Shown here: one piece after another, positions 1 through 8,647 of the stretch
Layout: each line of letters starts with the position of its first letter
How positions within the stretch are numbered: position 1 is the stretch's first letter
DNA from: Nocardia transvalensis
Lineage (GTDB): Bacteria; Actinomycetota; Actinomycetes; Mycobacteriales; Mycobacteriaceae
Direction: 5' to 3'
DNA: 64,000 nucleotides
NCBI RefSeq assembly: GCF_015477765.1
Contig: NZ_JADLQQ010000016.1
Location: forward strand, 1 to 64,000
Translations under genes and position numbers: made by a program
The notes under the pieces: generated by a model
The model's input: the letters and a program-made list of their open reading frames with translations, nothing else
Database searches by the model: none
What the model was told of the DNA's origin: nothing

Positions 1-2005
1 CGATCGGCCGCTGATTGGCGCAGGTGCCCTGGTTCGTCCGCGCGAACTTGCGCATCCGGTAGGACTTGCGGGTGCCGTCGTCGTGCATGACGGTGATGTA
101 GTCGGCCGAAACCTCCTCCACCACACCGGGCTTCTCGTTGACGACCACGTCGCCGGCGTCGACCGCGGCCCGCAGCTCCATGCCGGTGCCGACCAGCGGC
201 GCCTCGGAACGGATCAGCGGCACGGCCTGACGCTGCATGTTCGCACCCATGAGGGCACGGTTGGCGTCGTCGTGCTCGAGGAACGGAATCATGGCGGTCG
301 CCACCGACACCATCTGGCGCGGCGAGACGTCCATGTAGTCGACCTCGTTCGGGGAGACGTACTCCATCTCCTCGTTGCCGCGGCGGGCCAGGACCCGGTC
401 GTCGACGAAGTGGCCGTTCGCGTCCACCGGCGAGTTCGCCTGGGCGCGGATGTGGCGGTCCTCCTCGTCGGCGGTCAGGTACACGACCTCGTCGGTGACC
501 CGGCCGTTGTCGACCTTGCGGTACGGGGTCTCGATGAACCCGAACGGGTTGACCCGCGCGTACACCGACAGCGAGCCGATCAGGCCGATGTTCGGGCCTT
601 CCGGCGTCTCGATCGGGCACATGCGGCCGTAGTGCGAGGGGTGCACGTCGCGCACTTCCAGGCCGGCGCGCTCACGGGACAGACCACCGGGGCCCAGCGC
701 CGACAGGCGGCGCTTGTGGGTCAGGCCCGACAGCGGGTTGTTCTGGTCCATGAACTGCGACAGCTGCGAGGTGCCGAAGAACTCCTTGATCGCCGCCACG
801 ACGGGACGGATGTTGATCAGGGTCTGCGGCGTGATGGCCTCGACGTCCTGGGTGGTCATGCGCTCGCGCACGACGCGTTCCATGCGGGAGAGGCCGACGC
901 GGATCTGGTTCTGGATCAGCTCGCCGACGGTGCGCAGGCGACGGTTGCCGAAGTGGTCGATGTCGTCGACCTCGACCGGGACCTCGACGCCGCCGGGGGC
1001 GGTCATGGTCTTGTCGCCCTGGTGCAGGCGGACCAGGTACTCGATGGTGGTGACGATGTCATCGCGGGTCATCACCGAGCCCACGATCGGCTCACCCGGG
1101 TTCAGGCCCAGCTTCTTGTTGACCTTGTAGCGGCCGACGCGGGCCAGGTCGTAGCGCTTCTCCTTGAAGAACAGGTTCTCCAGCAGGGTCTGCGCCGACT
1201 CCTTGGTCGGCGGCTCACCCGGACGCAGCTTGCGGTAGATGTCCAGCAGCGCCTCGTCCTGGCCGGCGGTGTTGTCCTTCTCCAGGGTCGACATCATGAT
1301 CTCGGAGAAGCCGAACCGCTCGACGATCTCCTCGGTGGTCATGCCGAGGGCCTTGAGCAGCACGGTGACCGGCTGACGGCGCTTGCGGTCGATGCGCACG
1401 CCGACGGTGTCGCGCTTGTCGACATCGAATTCGAGCCACGCCCCGCGGCTCGGGATCACCCGGACGCTGTGCAGCAGCTTCTCGGTGCCCTTGTCGATGG
1501 ACTCGTCGAAGTACACACCGGGCGAACGCACCAGCTGCGAGACGACTACACGCTCCGTGCCGTTGATGATGAACGTGCCCTTGTCGGTCATCATCGGGAA
1601 ATCGCCCATGAAGACCGTCTGAGACTTGATCTCACCGGTGTTGTTGTTGATGAACTCCGCGGTGACGAACAGCGGCGCCGCGTAGGTCATGTCCTTGTCC
1701 TTGCACTCCTCGATGGAGGCCTTGACCTCTTCGAAGCGCGGATCGGAGAAGGACAGGGACATCGATCCCGAGAAGTCCTCGATCGGCGAGAGCTCCTCGA
1801 GCACCTCCTCGAGCCCGCCGACCGGATTGACGTCGCCACGGGCGATCGCCTTCTCCCGCCATTCCGGCGAACCGATCAGCCAGGCGAACGAATCGGTCTG
1901 TAGATCGAGAAGACCCGGAACCTCGAGAGGCTCACGGATCTTCGCGAAAGACACCCGCTTCGGGGCTCCGGGGATACCGGCCTTGGTCTGGGTGGAGACT
2001 GCCAA
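1..2005 (-). CDS. rpoB: RNA polymerase beta subunit (N-terminal part, cut by window edge)
   Basis: Beta subunit of RNA polymerase, the catalytic core of transcription. The minus-strand frame reads 668 codons with no stop and runs off the left edge, so only the N-terminal half is present. It starts at a TTG (2005) preceded by GGAAGGA at a good distance and reads VAVSTQTKAGIPGAPKRV. The rifampicin-resistance region lies at about 701-781 and is the canonical sensitive type: SQLSQFMDQ, then LTHKRRLSAL. The residues matching M. tuberculosis D435, H445 and S450 are D420, H430 and S435 here. It has its own promoter and a leader of about 180 nt. Family identity is certain; the start is very likely. 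Confidence 0.97.
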   Translation of the reverse strand, partial: MAVSTQTKAGIPGAPKRVSFAKIREPLEVPGLLDLQTDSFAWLIGSPEWREKAIARGDVNPVGGLEEVLEELSPIEDFSGSMSLSFSDPRFEEVKASIEECKDKDMTYAAPLFVTAEFINNNTGEIKSQTVFMGDFPMMTDKGTFIINGTERVVVSQLVRSPGVYFDESIDKGTEKLLHSVRVIPSRGAWLEFDVDKRDTVGVRIDRKRRQPVTVLLKALGMTTEEIVERFGFSEIMMSTLEKDNTAGQDEALLDIYRKLRPGEPPTKESAQTLLENLFFKEKRYDLARVGRYKVNKKLGLNPGEPIVGSVMTRDDIVTTIEYLVRLHQGDKTMTAPGGVEVPVEVDDIDHFGNRRLRTVGELIQNQIRVGLSRMERVVRERMTTQDVEAITPQTLINIRPVVAAIKEFFGTSQLSQFMDQNNPLSGLTHKRRLSALGPGGLSRERAGLEVRDVHPSHYGRMCPIETPEGPNIGLIGSLSVYARVNPFGFIETPYRKVDNGRVTDEVVYLTADEEDRHIRAQANSPVDANGHFVDDRVLARRGNEEMEYVSPNEVDYMDVSPRQMVSVATAMIPFLEHDDANRALMGANMQRQAVPLIRSEAPLVGTGMELRAAVDAGDVVVNEKPGVVEEVSADYITVMHDDGTRKSYRMRKFARTNQGTCANQRPI

Positions 2006-2440
2006 GATGCGTCCTTCCAGCACCTCACGCGCGTCGCGTGGTGGTCCCGCGACCGTCGCTTGTCTTTGCTACGAATTCCGCTGGTCACGCCCCGAACGAA
2101 ACCCGAACAGCAAAAAACGGAAGTAACACCTCGGCGGTGGAACTTTCGTAGTGCGATCAAGGTATGGACAGGAGGCAGCCAGCGCAACGTCCAAACCTAC
2201 ACCCATACAGAGAGGGTGTCAAAGTACCACCCGAGTCGAGTTTCAAACAGTTGGCGCGCCGAACCCGTTTCCGCTGGCTGCGTTCGGGCCCGAAGGCTGC
2301 GTCTCAACCGGGGCACTCGACCCTGTGACAGCTGCCGCTGTTGTGAATAGCGTGACTGGTCGGACGGAACTCGTCAAGTGGCGGAGGGGCTCATGCCACC
2401 GGCGAGATTGCCTGCGGCGCCGACGAATCAGGCCCTGACC
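2006..2440. other. Gap between rpoB and the mce-associated genes
   Basis: This 435-base stretch has no convincing coding region on either strand. Its left half is the rpoB 5' leader and holds the rpoB promoter at 2194-2222. The right half (about 2230-2440) lies downstream of the mce-associated gene on the minus strand; I see only a short TCAGG/CCTGA inverted repeat there and no clear T-tailed terminator, so read-through from the mce operon into rpoB is possible. Confidence 0.6.
2194..2222 (-). promoter_or_regulatory. Candidate sigma70-type promoter of rpoB
   Basis: On the minus strand a perfect -35 TTGACA (2217-2222) is followed by a 17-nt spacer and a -10 TAGGTT (2194-2199). This predicts a start near 2187 and an untranslated leader of about 180 nt before the rpoB TTG. 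The match is seen in the sequence; activity is inferred. Confidence 0.6.
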
Positions 2441-3190
2441 TCAGTTATTCGGGATATCGCTGACCAACCAGCGACCATTCACCTTCTGCATATGGACCAC
2501 GACCGGGCCCGAGGCGGACTCTTGCGGGGCGCCATCCTTGGTCGAGTTCACAGTCAGGTTCACCAACAACTCGGCGCGATCAGAGGTGAGGAAAGTCACA
2601 CCGATCGGATCGATCGTCCCCTCGGCCTTGGTCTGTGTCTGCCGCGCCGCGTCGATGGCCGGATCGAGATACTTGTCGGAGTCGGCGAGCGCCTTGCCCG
2701 TCAGCTCCTGACGCGCGGTCTCCTTGAACTTGTCGAGATTTTTCGGATCGTAGGAGAACAGCGTGGTCAGCGCGTGCTGTGCCGCGGCCTTCACCTCGTC
2801 GGTGGCCTTGTTGTCCACGAAGGCGAGATTGGCATCGCCGACCCCTGGCCGGAAGGCTGCCACCGTGGCGAACGCCCCGAGCAGCACGGCCGCGACGACA
2901 CATGTCACCGCGACTCGCCAGGTCCGCCACCACGAGCCCGAGCCGCCGGTCTGCTTGCCCCTTCGATCCTTTCGGCGAGCGGAGATCCGACGCAGAACGG
3001 GCGTGCGAGCACGGGTGTCAGCGGCGGTGCCGGCGCGCCGGGCGTCGGCCCGGGCCGCAGGTTTGCCGGCCCGAGCGGCCGATCCGGCCGTGGCGGCCGA
3101 AGCCTTCCGGCGGGCTCCGGTACCGGGTTGCACATTGGTAGCCGGTCGCCGTTTCGTGGTGATGCGATTGACGGGTTTCCGCGAAGCCAT
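2441..3190 (-). CDS. Mce-associated membrane protein (distal)
   Basis: Protein of about 249 residues: a long basic, Ala/Arg-rich cytoplasmic N-terminus, one transmembrane segment (around VAVTCVVAAVLLGAFATVAA) and a C-terminal extracytoplasmic domain ending WLVSDIPNN. This is the architecture of the Mas (Mce-associated) proteins usually found downstream of mce operons, thought to stabilise or assist the Mce complex. Two in-frame ATGs exist. The first (3199) directly abuts AGAAGGA, too close for initiation; the second (3190) sits 9 nt from it and is preferred. It follows the next mas gene by about 14 nt, so it is probably the last gene of the mce transcript. Confidence 0.8.
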   Translation of the reverse strand: MASRKPVNRITTKRRPATNVQPGTGARRKASAATAGSAARAGKPAARADARRAGTAADTRARTPVLRRISARRKDRRGKQTGGSGSWWRTWRVAVTCVVAAVLLGAFATVAAFRPGVGDANLAFVDNKATDEVKAAAQHALTTLFSYDPKNLDKFKETARQELTGKALADSDKYLDPAIDAARQTQTKAEGTIDPIGVTFLTSDRAELLVNLTVNSTKDGAPQESASGPVVVHMQKVNGRWLVSDIPNN

Positions 3191-3204
3191 ACTCGCCATT
3201 CCTT

Positions 3205-3861
3205 CTATCGACCGGTCCGCGGCGGCTGCTGATCGGCCGGCGGCTGGGCGGGCGCCGGCGGCGCACCGGAATCCAGCGGCACCGCCTTACCCAGGCTCTT
3301 CGCCTGTTCGGCCTTCCACGTATCGCCGGCCTCGACCATGTCCAGCGTCCACAGCTGCCGGAAGCTTTCGGGCGGGGTATCGGGGAAGCTGCGGGTCACG
3401 CGCAGCACCAGGAAGACCGAGGCATGGTCGCGCTCGCTGTTGAGCGAGGTCAGAGCCACCTCCTCCGGCTTGACGACGACGCGTCCCTTGGACTGGATGG
3501 CCTGCTGCTTGATGCGGTCCTGCTCCTTCGTCTGCTCGTCGAGCAGGGAGCCGGTCATCGATGACCGGATATTCGCCAGCGAGCCGTCGACATCGTCCGG
3601 ATTGATCGACAGCAGATTGATCGCGGCCTGCTGAGCGTCGTTGATGAGCTCATTGCGGGCATCGGTGCGCGGGCCATCGGTGAAGTAGGCGCCCACGACC
3701 CAGCGACCGCCGAACCATGCCGCCGCCACGACAGCGACCGCCAGCAGCACCACCGACGCCGCAGTGACCGGGGTCCGCAGCCGCGATGCGGCCGCGGCGG
3801 TGTCCCGGGATGCGGCGACGGGGGTCTCAGCGCGCTGGTCGCTGTCACGAAACTCACTCAC
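3205..3861 (-). CDS. Mce-associated membrane protein (proximal)
   Basis: Protein of 218 residues with a GTG start: short cytoplasmic N-terminus, a single transmembrane helix at about residues 34-55, then a periplasmic domain with the Mas pattern (DARNELINDAQQAAINLLS, and a TW-K-Q motif near the end) and a Pro-rich tail (PAQPPADQQPP). It lies 31 nt after mceF and just before a second gene of the same type; such pairs are common at the 3' end of mce operons. The role (complex assembly or stability) is inferred from related Mas proteins. Confidence 0.82.
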   Translation of the reverse strand: MSEFRDSDQRAETPVAASRDTAAAASRLRTPVTAASVVLLAVAVVAAAWFGGRWVVGAYFTDGPRTDARNELINDAQQAAINLLSINPDDVDGSLANIRSSMTGSLLDEQTKEQDRIKQQAIQSKGRVVVKPEEVALTSLNSERDHASVFLVLRVTRSFPDTPPESFRQLWTLDMVEAGDTWKAEQAKSLGKAVPLDSGAPPAPAQPPADQQPPRTGR

Positions 3862-3892
3862 GCCGACACACCATACTTTTGCTTCCTGAGTG

Positions 3893-5134
3893 TCATCGCT
3901 TGGGTGTCGCGCCCAGCAGGGTGGCCAGCTGAGTGGCGACAGGGTTCAGGTTCAGCTTGTCCGGATCGGACTTGGGCTTGTCGTCCCACGGCTGGGGGAC
4001 GTTCGGGTCGGCGAGCTCGGCCCGCGCCCCGCCGCGCACATCGGTCGGACTCCCGAACGGCACATCGCATTTCGCGTCGGTATTGAACGGGAAATCGTCG
4101 CGGGTGTCGTCGAAGTTCGGATTCTGCGCCTTCATCTCCTGCAGGATGCGCTGGGTGCCCTCGTAGCCCACCGTGCAGGCCGGCGGGTTGTTCGCCTCCA
4201 GGACAAGCCCGAAGTGGCTGGTGCCGTCGGCCGATGCGGCCGAGGAACTACCCCACGACAGGATCGGCAACATCTGCAGGAGCGGTTTGAGCGCGTAGTA
4301 CTTCGGCGAAATGGCCAGCAACAGCAGCCGCAGGTTCGCGAGGTCCTTGGTCAGCGGGTCGGCGCTCTGCTTCAGCAGGTTGTCGATCGCCGCGCCGGCG
4401 TCGGTGCCGGTGCCGATCAGCCGGCGAATATCCGGATCGTTCGCCTTCAATTGCGTAGTGAGCTTGTCCAGACCGTCACTGAACTGGCGCACGGCGCTGG
4501 ACTGGTCGGCCTGCGTGCCCAGGACGGTCCGGGCATCGCGGATCAGATCCACCGTCTGCTGCAACGACTCCACACCCGTCTGGCTGAACTTGTTCAGCGA
4601 GTCGACGAGCACGTGCAGGTTGTCGCCCTGACCGTCGAACGCCTTGCCGAGTTCGGTGACGGTCGTGCTCAACGCCTGTAGGTCGGTGGTGCTGGCGAAG
4701 CTGTTCACACTGGCCAGCAGATCCTCCACCCGGATCGGCGTCTGGGCTCCGTCGATCACCGAGCCGTCGTGCAGATACGGTCCGCCCGAGGCGGTCGGCT
4801 GCAGATCCACGTACTGCTCGCCGATGGCCGACCGGTTGGCTACCACGGCCTTCGCGTTGGCGGGCACCTTCGGCTTACCCGTATCCAGCTCGAGGTCGAT
4901 CACCACACCGTCGGGCGTGACATCCATGCCGACCACCCGACCCACCGGAACACCCCGGTAGGTCACCTCGGCGCCCTTGGACAGGTTGCCCGTCTCCTTC
5001 GCCTTGACCTTCACCTCGTACTGACCGAAGCCGAGCATGTGATCAAGACGGATGTACTTGGCGCCGACGAACACCACGCCGAGCACCGCGATCAGGCCGA
5101 ACGCGATGAGCTGTATACGTACCAGTCGACTCAT
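3893..5134 (-). CDS. mceF: Mce family protein MceF
   Basis: Substrate-binding/tunnel subunit of an Mce lipid importer, 413 residues. After MSRLVRIQ there is an N-terminal membrane anchor (LIAFGLIAVLGVVFVGAKYI), then the MlaD/MCE domain with the hallmark KGAEVTYRGVPVGRVV at about residues 55-70, then a long helical region with repeated Leu/Gln heptads and a C-terminal tail. The start ATG overlaps the mceE stop (ATGA, 5131-5134), indicating translational coupling. An upstream extension of the reading frame is only the mceE antiphase and is ignored. It is the last of six MCE-domain genes, which fits MceF by position. Confidence 0.93.
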   Translation of the reverse strand: MSRLVRIQLIAFGLIAVLGVVFVGAKYIRLDHMLGFGQYEVKVKAKETGNLSKGAEVTYRGVPVGRVVGMDVTPDGVVIDLELDTGKPKVPANAKAVVANRSAIGEQYVDLQPTASGGPYLHDGSVIDGAQTPIRVEDLLASVNSFASTTDLQALSTTVTELGKAFDGQGDNLHVLVDSLNKFSQTGVESLQQTVDLIRDARTVLGTQADQSSAVRQFSDGLDKLTTQLKANDPDIRRLIGTGTDAGAAIDNLLKQSADPLTKDLANLRLLLLAISPKYYALKPLLQMLPILSWGSSSAASADGTSHFGLVLEANNPPACTVGYEGTQRILQEMKAQNPNFDDTRDDFPFNTDAKCDVPFGSPTDVRGGARAELADPNVPQPWDDKPKSDPDKLNLNPVATQLATLLGATPKR

Positions 5135-6369
5135 CGCGGCGTCACTCCCAACTGATCGAGGATCGCACCGATCGGATTCTGCGGCGCCGGTGGTCCGCCC
5201 GCCGGTGGCGGGACCACGGTCGGCGGCAGCGGTAGCAGCGATATCGTCGGCCAACCCGGGCGCGGCCCGTTGCCGTTGTAGTACGGGTTGGTCGGATCCA
5301 CATTGGGCTGCGGACCCACCGGCGGGATGTACACCGGATCCGGTTTGCCCACACCGAGGTTCGACAGCGTGGTGCCGATCTGCAGATCCACCGACAGCCA
5401 AGTGTTCACCGAACCGCCGAAGGTGGATTTGATCGCCTCGTCAGGGAACGGGAAGGTCGGGATCAGCGGGAACGCTGTCACCAGATCCGGTGCGCCGCGG
5501 CCGAGTTCCTGCAGGGTGGGCCGCAGCGCCTGCAGATCGCGAATCAGATCGTCCTTGGAGCGATCCAGCACGTCGAATCCGGCCTGGCCCACTCGATCCA
5601 GCTGTTTCAGCAGACCGATCAGCTGCGGCCGCTGCTCGTCGAGGATCTTGATACCGGCCGGGAGCTCGTCGAGGACCTTGCCGATCTGCTCGGTCTGCTG
5701 GCCCACTCGGCTCGACAGCGTCCCCAATCCGTCCAGAGCTCGCTGAATGTCGTCGACCTGCTTGTTCAACCCGTCGATCAGGGTGTTGGCCTGTTCCAGC
5801 AGCGACCGCACCTTGTCCTCGCGACCGGACAACGCCTTGTTCAACTCGACCACGATGGGCTGCAGCTGTGCCACACCACCGCCGTTCAACAGCAGTGACA
5901 GCGCACCCAGCACCTGTTCGATCTCGGTGGCGTGCCGGGTCCGGTCGACCGGGATGACCGCCCCATCCTTCAGCGTTTCGGGCGCGGCGTCCTGGGTGGG
6001 AGCGGACAATTCGATGAATTTCTCACCCAGCAGATTGGACTGCTTGACCTCGGCGCGGGCGTTGGCCGGCAGTTTCACCGACGAATTCACCACGGTGTGC
6101 ACGCTGGCGGTCCAGCCGTCGGGTGCCACGTCGATCTTGTCGACCCGGCCCACCGGTACGCCCTCCACCTTGACCGCCGACTGCGGCACCAGATCCAGCA
6201 CATCGTCGAAGCGGATGTCGATGTGCAGCGGGTGGTCCCCGGTGTCGGCGCCGCCCGGCAGCGGGATGCTGTAGACGCCGTCGGAGGCACACGAGGTCAC
6301 CAGCGTCGTGGACAGCCCGACCACGATGGCCGCGACGAAAGCCCGGGCGGCCCTTCGCGATGCTCTCAT
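5131..6369 (-). CDS. mceE: Mce family lipoprotein MceE (LprN-type)
   Basis: Fifth MCE subunit, 412 residues. It has a lipoprotein signal peptide with lipobox VTSC at about residues 24-27, as expected for the MceE/LprN position, so it should be lipid-anchored outside the cytoplasmic membrane. The MCE domain follows (VKVEGVPVGRVDKID, about 62-76), then helical repeats, and a Pro/Gly-rich C-terminus (PPTVVPPPAGGPP). It overlaps mceD upstream and mceF downstream by 4 bp each. Confidence 0.93.
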   Translation of the reverse strand: MRASRRAARAFVAAIVVGLSTTLVTSCASDGVYSIPLPGGADTGDHPLHIDIRFDDVLDLVPQSAVKVEGVPVGRVDKIDVAPDGWTASVHTVVNSSVKLPANARAEVKQSNLLGEKFIELSAPTQDAAPETLKDGAVIPVDRTRHATEIEQVLGALSLLLNGGGVAQLQPIVVELNKALSGREDKVRSLLEQANTLIDGLNKQVDDIQRALDGLGTLSSRVGQQTEQIGKVLDELPAGIKILDEQRPQLIGLLKQLDRVGQAGFDVLDRSKDDLIRDLQALRPTLQELGRGAPDLVTAFPLIPTFPFPDEAIKSTFGGSVNTWLSVDLQIGTTLSNLGVGKPDPVYIPPVGPQPNVDPTNPYYNGNGPRPGWPTISLLPLPPTVVPPPAGGPPAPQNPIGAILDQLGVTPR

Positions 6370-7637
6370 CGCTGTCCCCCTTCTTCCTGCGAGGGCGGCT
6401 GCCGGTCCGACGGCGTGCCGGGCACGCTGCCGGGCGCCGGGGTGCGCTGGATGTTGTCGCCGGACAGGATGCCGAACGGCAGCACCAGCGTGGGGGTCTT
6501 CACGCCCGCCGTGATCTGGTCGGTGATCTCCTTGCAGTGATCCAGGACCGGTCGCAGCTGGCGGCCGATCGCATCGAACTTCGGATCGCCCGGGCGCAGC
6601 TTGCTCAGGTCCAGCATCTTGCAGACCGCGCCGAACGGATCCTGCAGCTCCGGGAAGTTCGCCCGCATGTCCAGGGTGCCCGATTCGCCGTTGTGGGCGT
6701 TGATCAGGTTGTTCAGCGCCAGCGTGATCACAGGCAGCGCGTTGGCCAGATCGCCGCGCTGATCGGCCAGCGTCTGGGTGAGCGTGGTCAGCGACTCGGC
6801 GTTACCGGCGATCCGATCGTTGTTGTCGTCGACGAACCGGGCCACATCGCCCAGTGCGATCGACAACAGGTTGAGCGCCTGACCCAGATTTTGTCGCTCA
6901 TCGGCCAGAAATCCGGACAGGTCGGCCAGCTGGGTGTTGAACTGTCGCACCTGGGCGTCGTTCTCGGCGAGGGTGCGCACGAAGACCTGCAAATTCTTGA
7001 TGGTGTCGAAGATGTCGCCACGCGCATCACCCAGCGTCCGCGCCGCATGCGAGAGCTGGGTCAGGCTGTTCTTCAGCGCATCGCCGTTGCCCGCCAGATT
7101 CGCCGCCGAGGTGCGCACGAGTTCGTTGACCGCGCCGTCCTTGTTGGCACCGTTGGGACCCAACGCCTCCGACAGCTGCGAGATGCTCCGATAGAGCCGA
7201 TCGACCTCCACCGGGGTGGCAGTGCGCTCCTTCGGAATGGTGGCATTGCGTCCCATCTTCGGCCCGCCCTTGTACACCGGGGTGAGCTGGATGTAGCGGT
7301 CCGACACCACCGAAGGGGTGATCTGGGCGGCCTTCGCATCGGCCGGAATGTCGTAGCTCCGGTCCACGCTCATGGTGACCTTCACCTGATCACCCATCGG
7401 TTCGACCGAATCCACCGACCCGACCGGCACGCCGAGGATGCGCACGTCCGAGCCCTCGTAGATACCGATCGACTTGTCGAAATACGCGGTGATCTTGGTG
7501 GTATTGAGATTATCGAACAGCCACCACAGCACGCTCACGAGCAGAACCGCCGCGGCCGTGCCCAGTGCGATGAGAACCTTTGTGCCGCGGCTGGATTCGC
7601 GCAGCGCGGTGAGTGGATCCCGGTGAGCGGCTTCCAT
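6366..7637 (-). CDS. mceD: Mce family protein MceD
   Basis: Fourth MCE-domain subunit, 423 residues from ATG 7637 (MEAAHRDPLTALRESSRGTK). One N-terminal transmembrane helix (about 24-45) precedes the MCE domain (GSDVRILGVPVGSVDS, about 68-83) and a long coiled region rich in LTQ/LADQR repeats. The start codon overlaps the mceC stop as TGATG, and the stop overlaps the mceE start as ATGA, so translation is probably coupled along the operon. Upstream in-frame codons have no ribosome site and lie inside mceC. Confidence 0.92.
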   Translation of the reverse strand: MEAAHRDPLTALRESSRGTKVLIALGTAAAVLLVSVLWWLFDNLNTTKITAYFDKSIGIYEGSDVRILGVPVGSVDSVEPMGDQVKVTMSVDRSYDIPADAKAAQITPSVVSDRYIQLTPVYKGGPKMGRNATIPKERTATPVEVDRLYRSISQLSEALGPNGANKDGAVNELVRTSAANLAGNGDALKNSLTQLSHAARTLGDARGDIFDTIKNLQVFVRTLAENDAQVRQFNTQLADLSGFLADERQNLGQALNLLSIALGDVARFVDDNNDRIAGNAESLTTLTQTLADQRGDLANALPVITLALNNLINAHNGESGTLDMRANFPELQDPFGAVCKMLDLSKLRPGDPKFDAIGRQLRPVLDHCKEITDQITAGVKTPTLVLPFGILSGDNIQRTPAPGSVPGTPSDRQPPSQEEGGQR

Positions 7638-8647
7638 CAGCGGCCTCCCAGCGTCCGAATCGGCGGGCGATCGCCCGGGACATCCGGCAGCGCCGGCGGG
7701 GTCAGATTCACGATCACGGCGTCGAACCAACGTCCGTTCCCCAGCACATTGGCATACAGGCCGTAGAACGGCGCGGCCAGCGTCAATGTCTTGGAGATGT
7801 CCTGCTGGTGGTCGTTCAACATGTCGATCGACTTCTTCAGATTGGTCAGCGCCGGACCGATCTGCTGCTCGTTGTCGTGCACCAATGCGGTCAATTCGGC
7901 AGCAACCGTTTTGGCACCGGTCAGCAACTGGTGGATGTAGCGCTGCCGATCGTTCAGCTCGGCCAGCAGCTGACCGCCGTTGGCGAGCAGCTTCTCGAAT
8001 TCGGCATTGCGGTCGGCCAGCACCTTCGATGTCTTGTTGGTCGCGGCGAACAGCTGTTTGAGCTGCTCGTCCCGCTTGGCCAGGGTTTCCGACAGCCGCG
8101 CCACGCCGTCGATCGAGCCGCGGATCTCCGGCGGCGTCCCGGAGAACGCATCCGACAGCACCCGGAAGCTGGTGGCCAGCTGGGCGGTGTCGGTCCCCTC
8201 GATCTGCTTGGCGGCGTCACTGAAGGCGTCCACCACGTCGTAGGGAGATACCGTGCGCGACAACGGAATTCGCTTGGACGGATCGGCCGCGTGCGCCCCC
8301 TTCGGATCCAGCGCCAGATATTTCTGCCCGAGCAGGGTCTTGATCTGGATGGAGGCGGTGGTCTGATCGCCGATCCAGGCGTCCTTGGTGCGGAAGTCGA
8401 CCAGCACCCGATCGCCGTCGAGCCGCACACTCGACACATCGCCGACCTTCACCCCGGCGATGCGCACCTCGTTGCCCTTCTTCAGCCCGGCGGCCTCGGA
8501 GAACTCCGCGGTGTATTTGGTGCCCGCCCCGAGCAGCGGCAGCTTGTCCACCGAGAAGGCCGACACGGTGATCAGCAGCACCATGAACAGTCCCAGCGCG
8601 CCCATGAATGCGGGGCTGCGCTTGCCGAACAGGGTCCGATCCTCCAT
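7637..8647 (-). CDS. mceC: Mce family protein MceC
   Basis: Third MCE-domain subunit, 336 residues from MEDRTLFGKRSPAFMG. An N-terminal membrane helix (ALGLFMVLLITVSAFSV) is followed by the MCE domain (GNEVRIAGVKVGDVSSV) and a helical domain ending with a conserved-looking FYGLYANVLGNGRWFD. The ATG at 8647 shares bases with the mceB TGA (TGATG). A longer in-frame start at 8671 would lie inside mceB and is less likely. With the other subunits it is predicted to form the periplasm-spanning lipid channel. Confidence 0.92.
   Translation of the reverse strand: MEDRTLFGKRSPAFMGALGLFMVLLITVSAFSVDKLPLLGAGTKYTAEFSEAAGLKKGNEVRIAGVKVGDVSSVRLDGDRVLVDFRTKDAWIGDQTTASIQIKTLLGQKYLALDPKGAHAADPSKRIPLSRTVSPYDVVDAFSDAAKQIEGTDTAQLATSFRVLSDAFSGTPPEIRGSIDGVARLSETLAKRDEQLKQLFAATNKTSKVLADRNAEFEKLLANGGQLLAELNDRQRYIHQLLTGAKTVAAELTALVHDNEQQIGPALTNLKKSIDMLNDHQQDISKTLTLAAPFYGLYANVLGNGRWFDAVIVNLTPPALPDVPGDRPPIRTLGGR

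Noticed and set aside
83..1903. 606-residue plus-strand open frame
   Set aside because: It is antisense to rpoB, rich in His, Arg, Val and Asp as expected from codon-position bias in high-GC DNA, and has no ribosome site or family resemblance.
6360..7766. Long plus-strand frames opposite the mce genes (also 7613-8692, 9.0-9.4 kb and 12.6-13.9 kb)
   Set aside because: Antisense shadows of well-supported MCE-domain and Mkl genes with biased composition.
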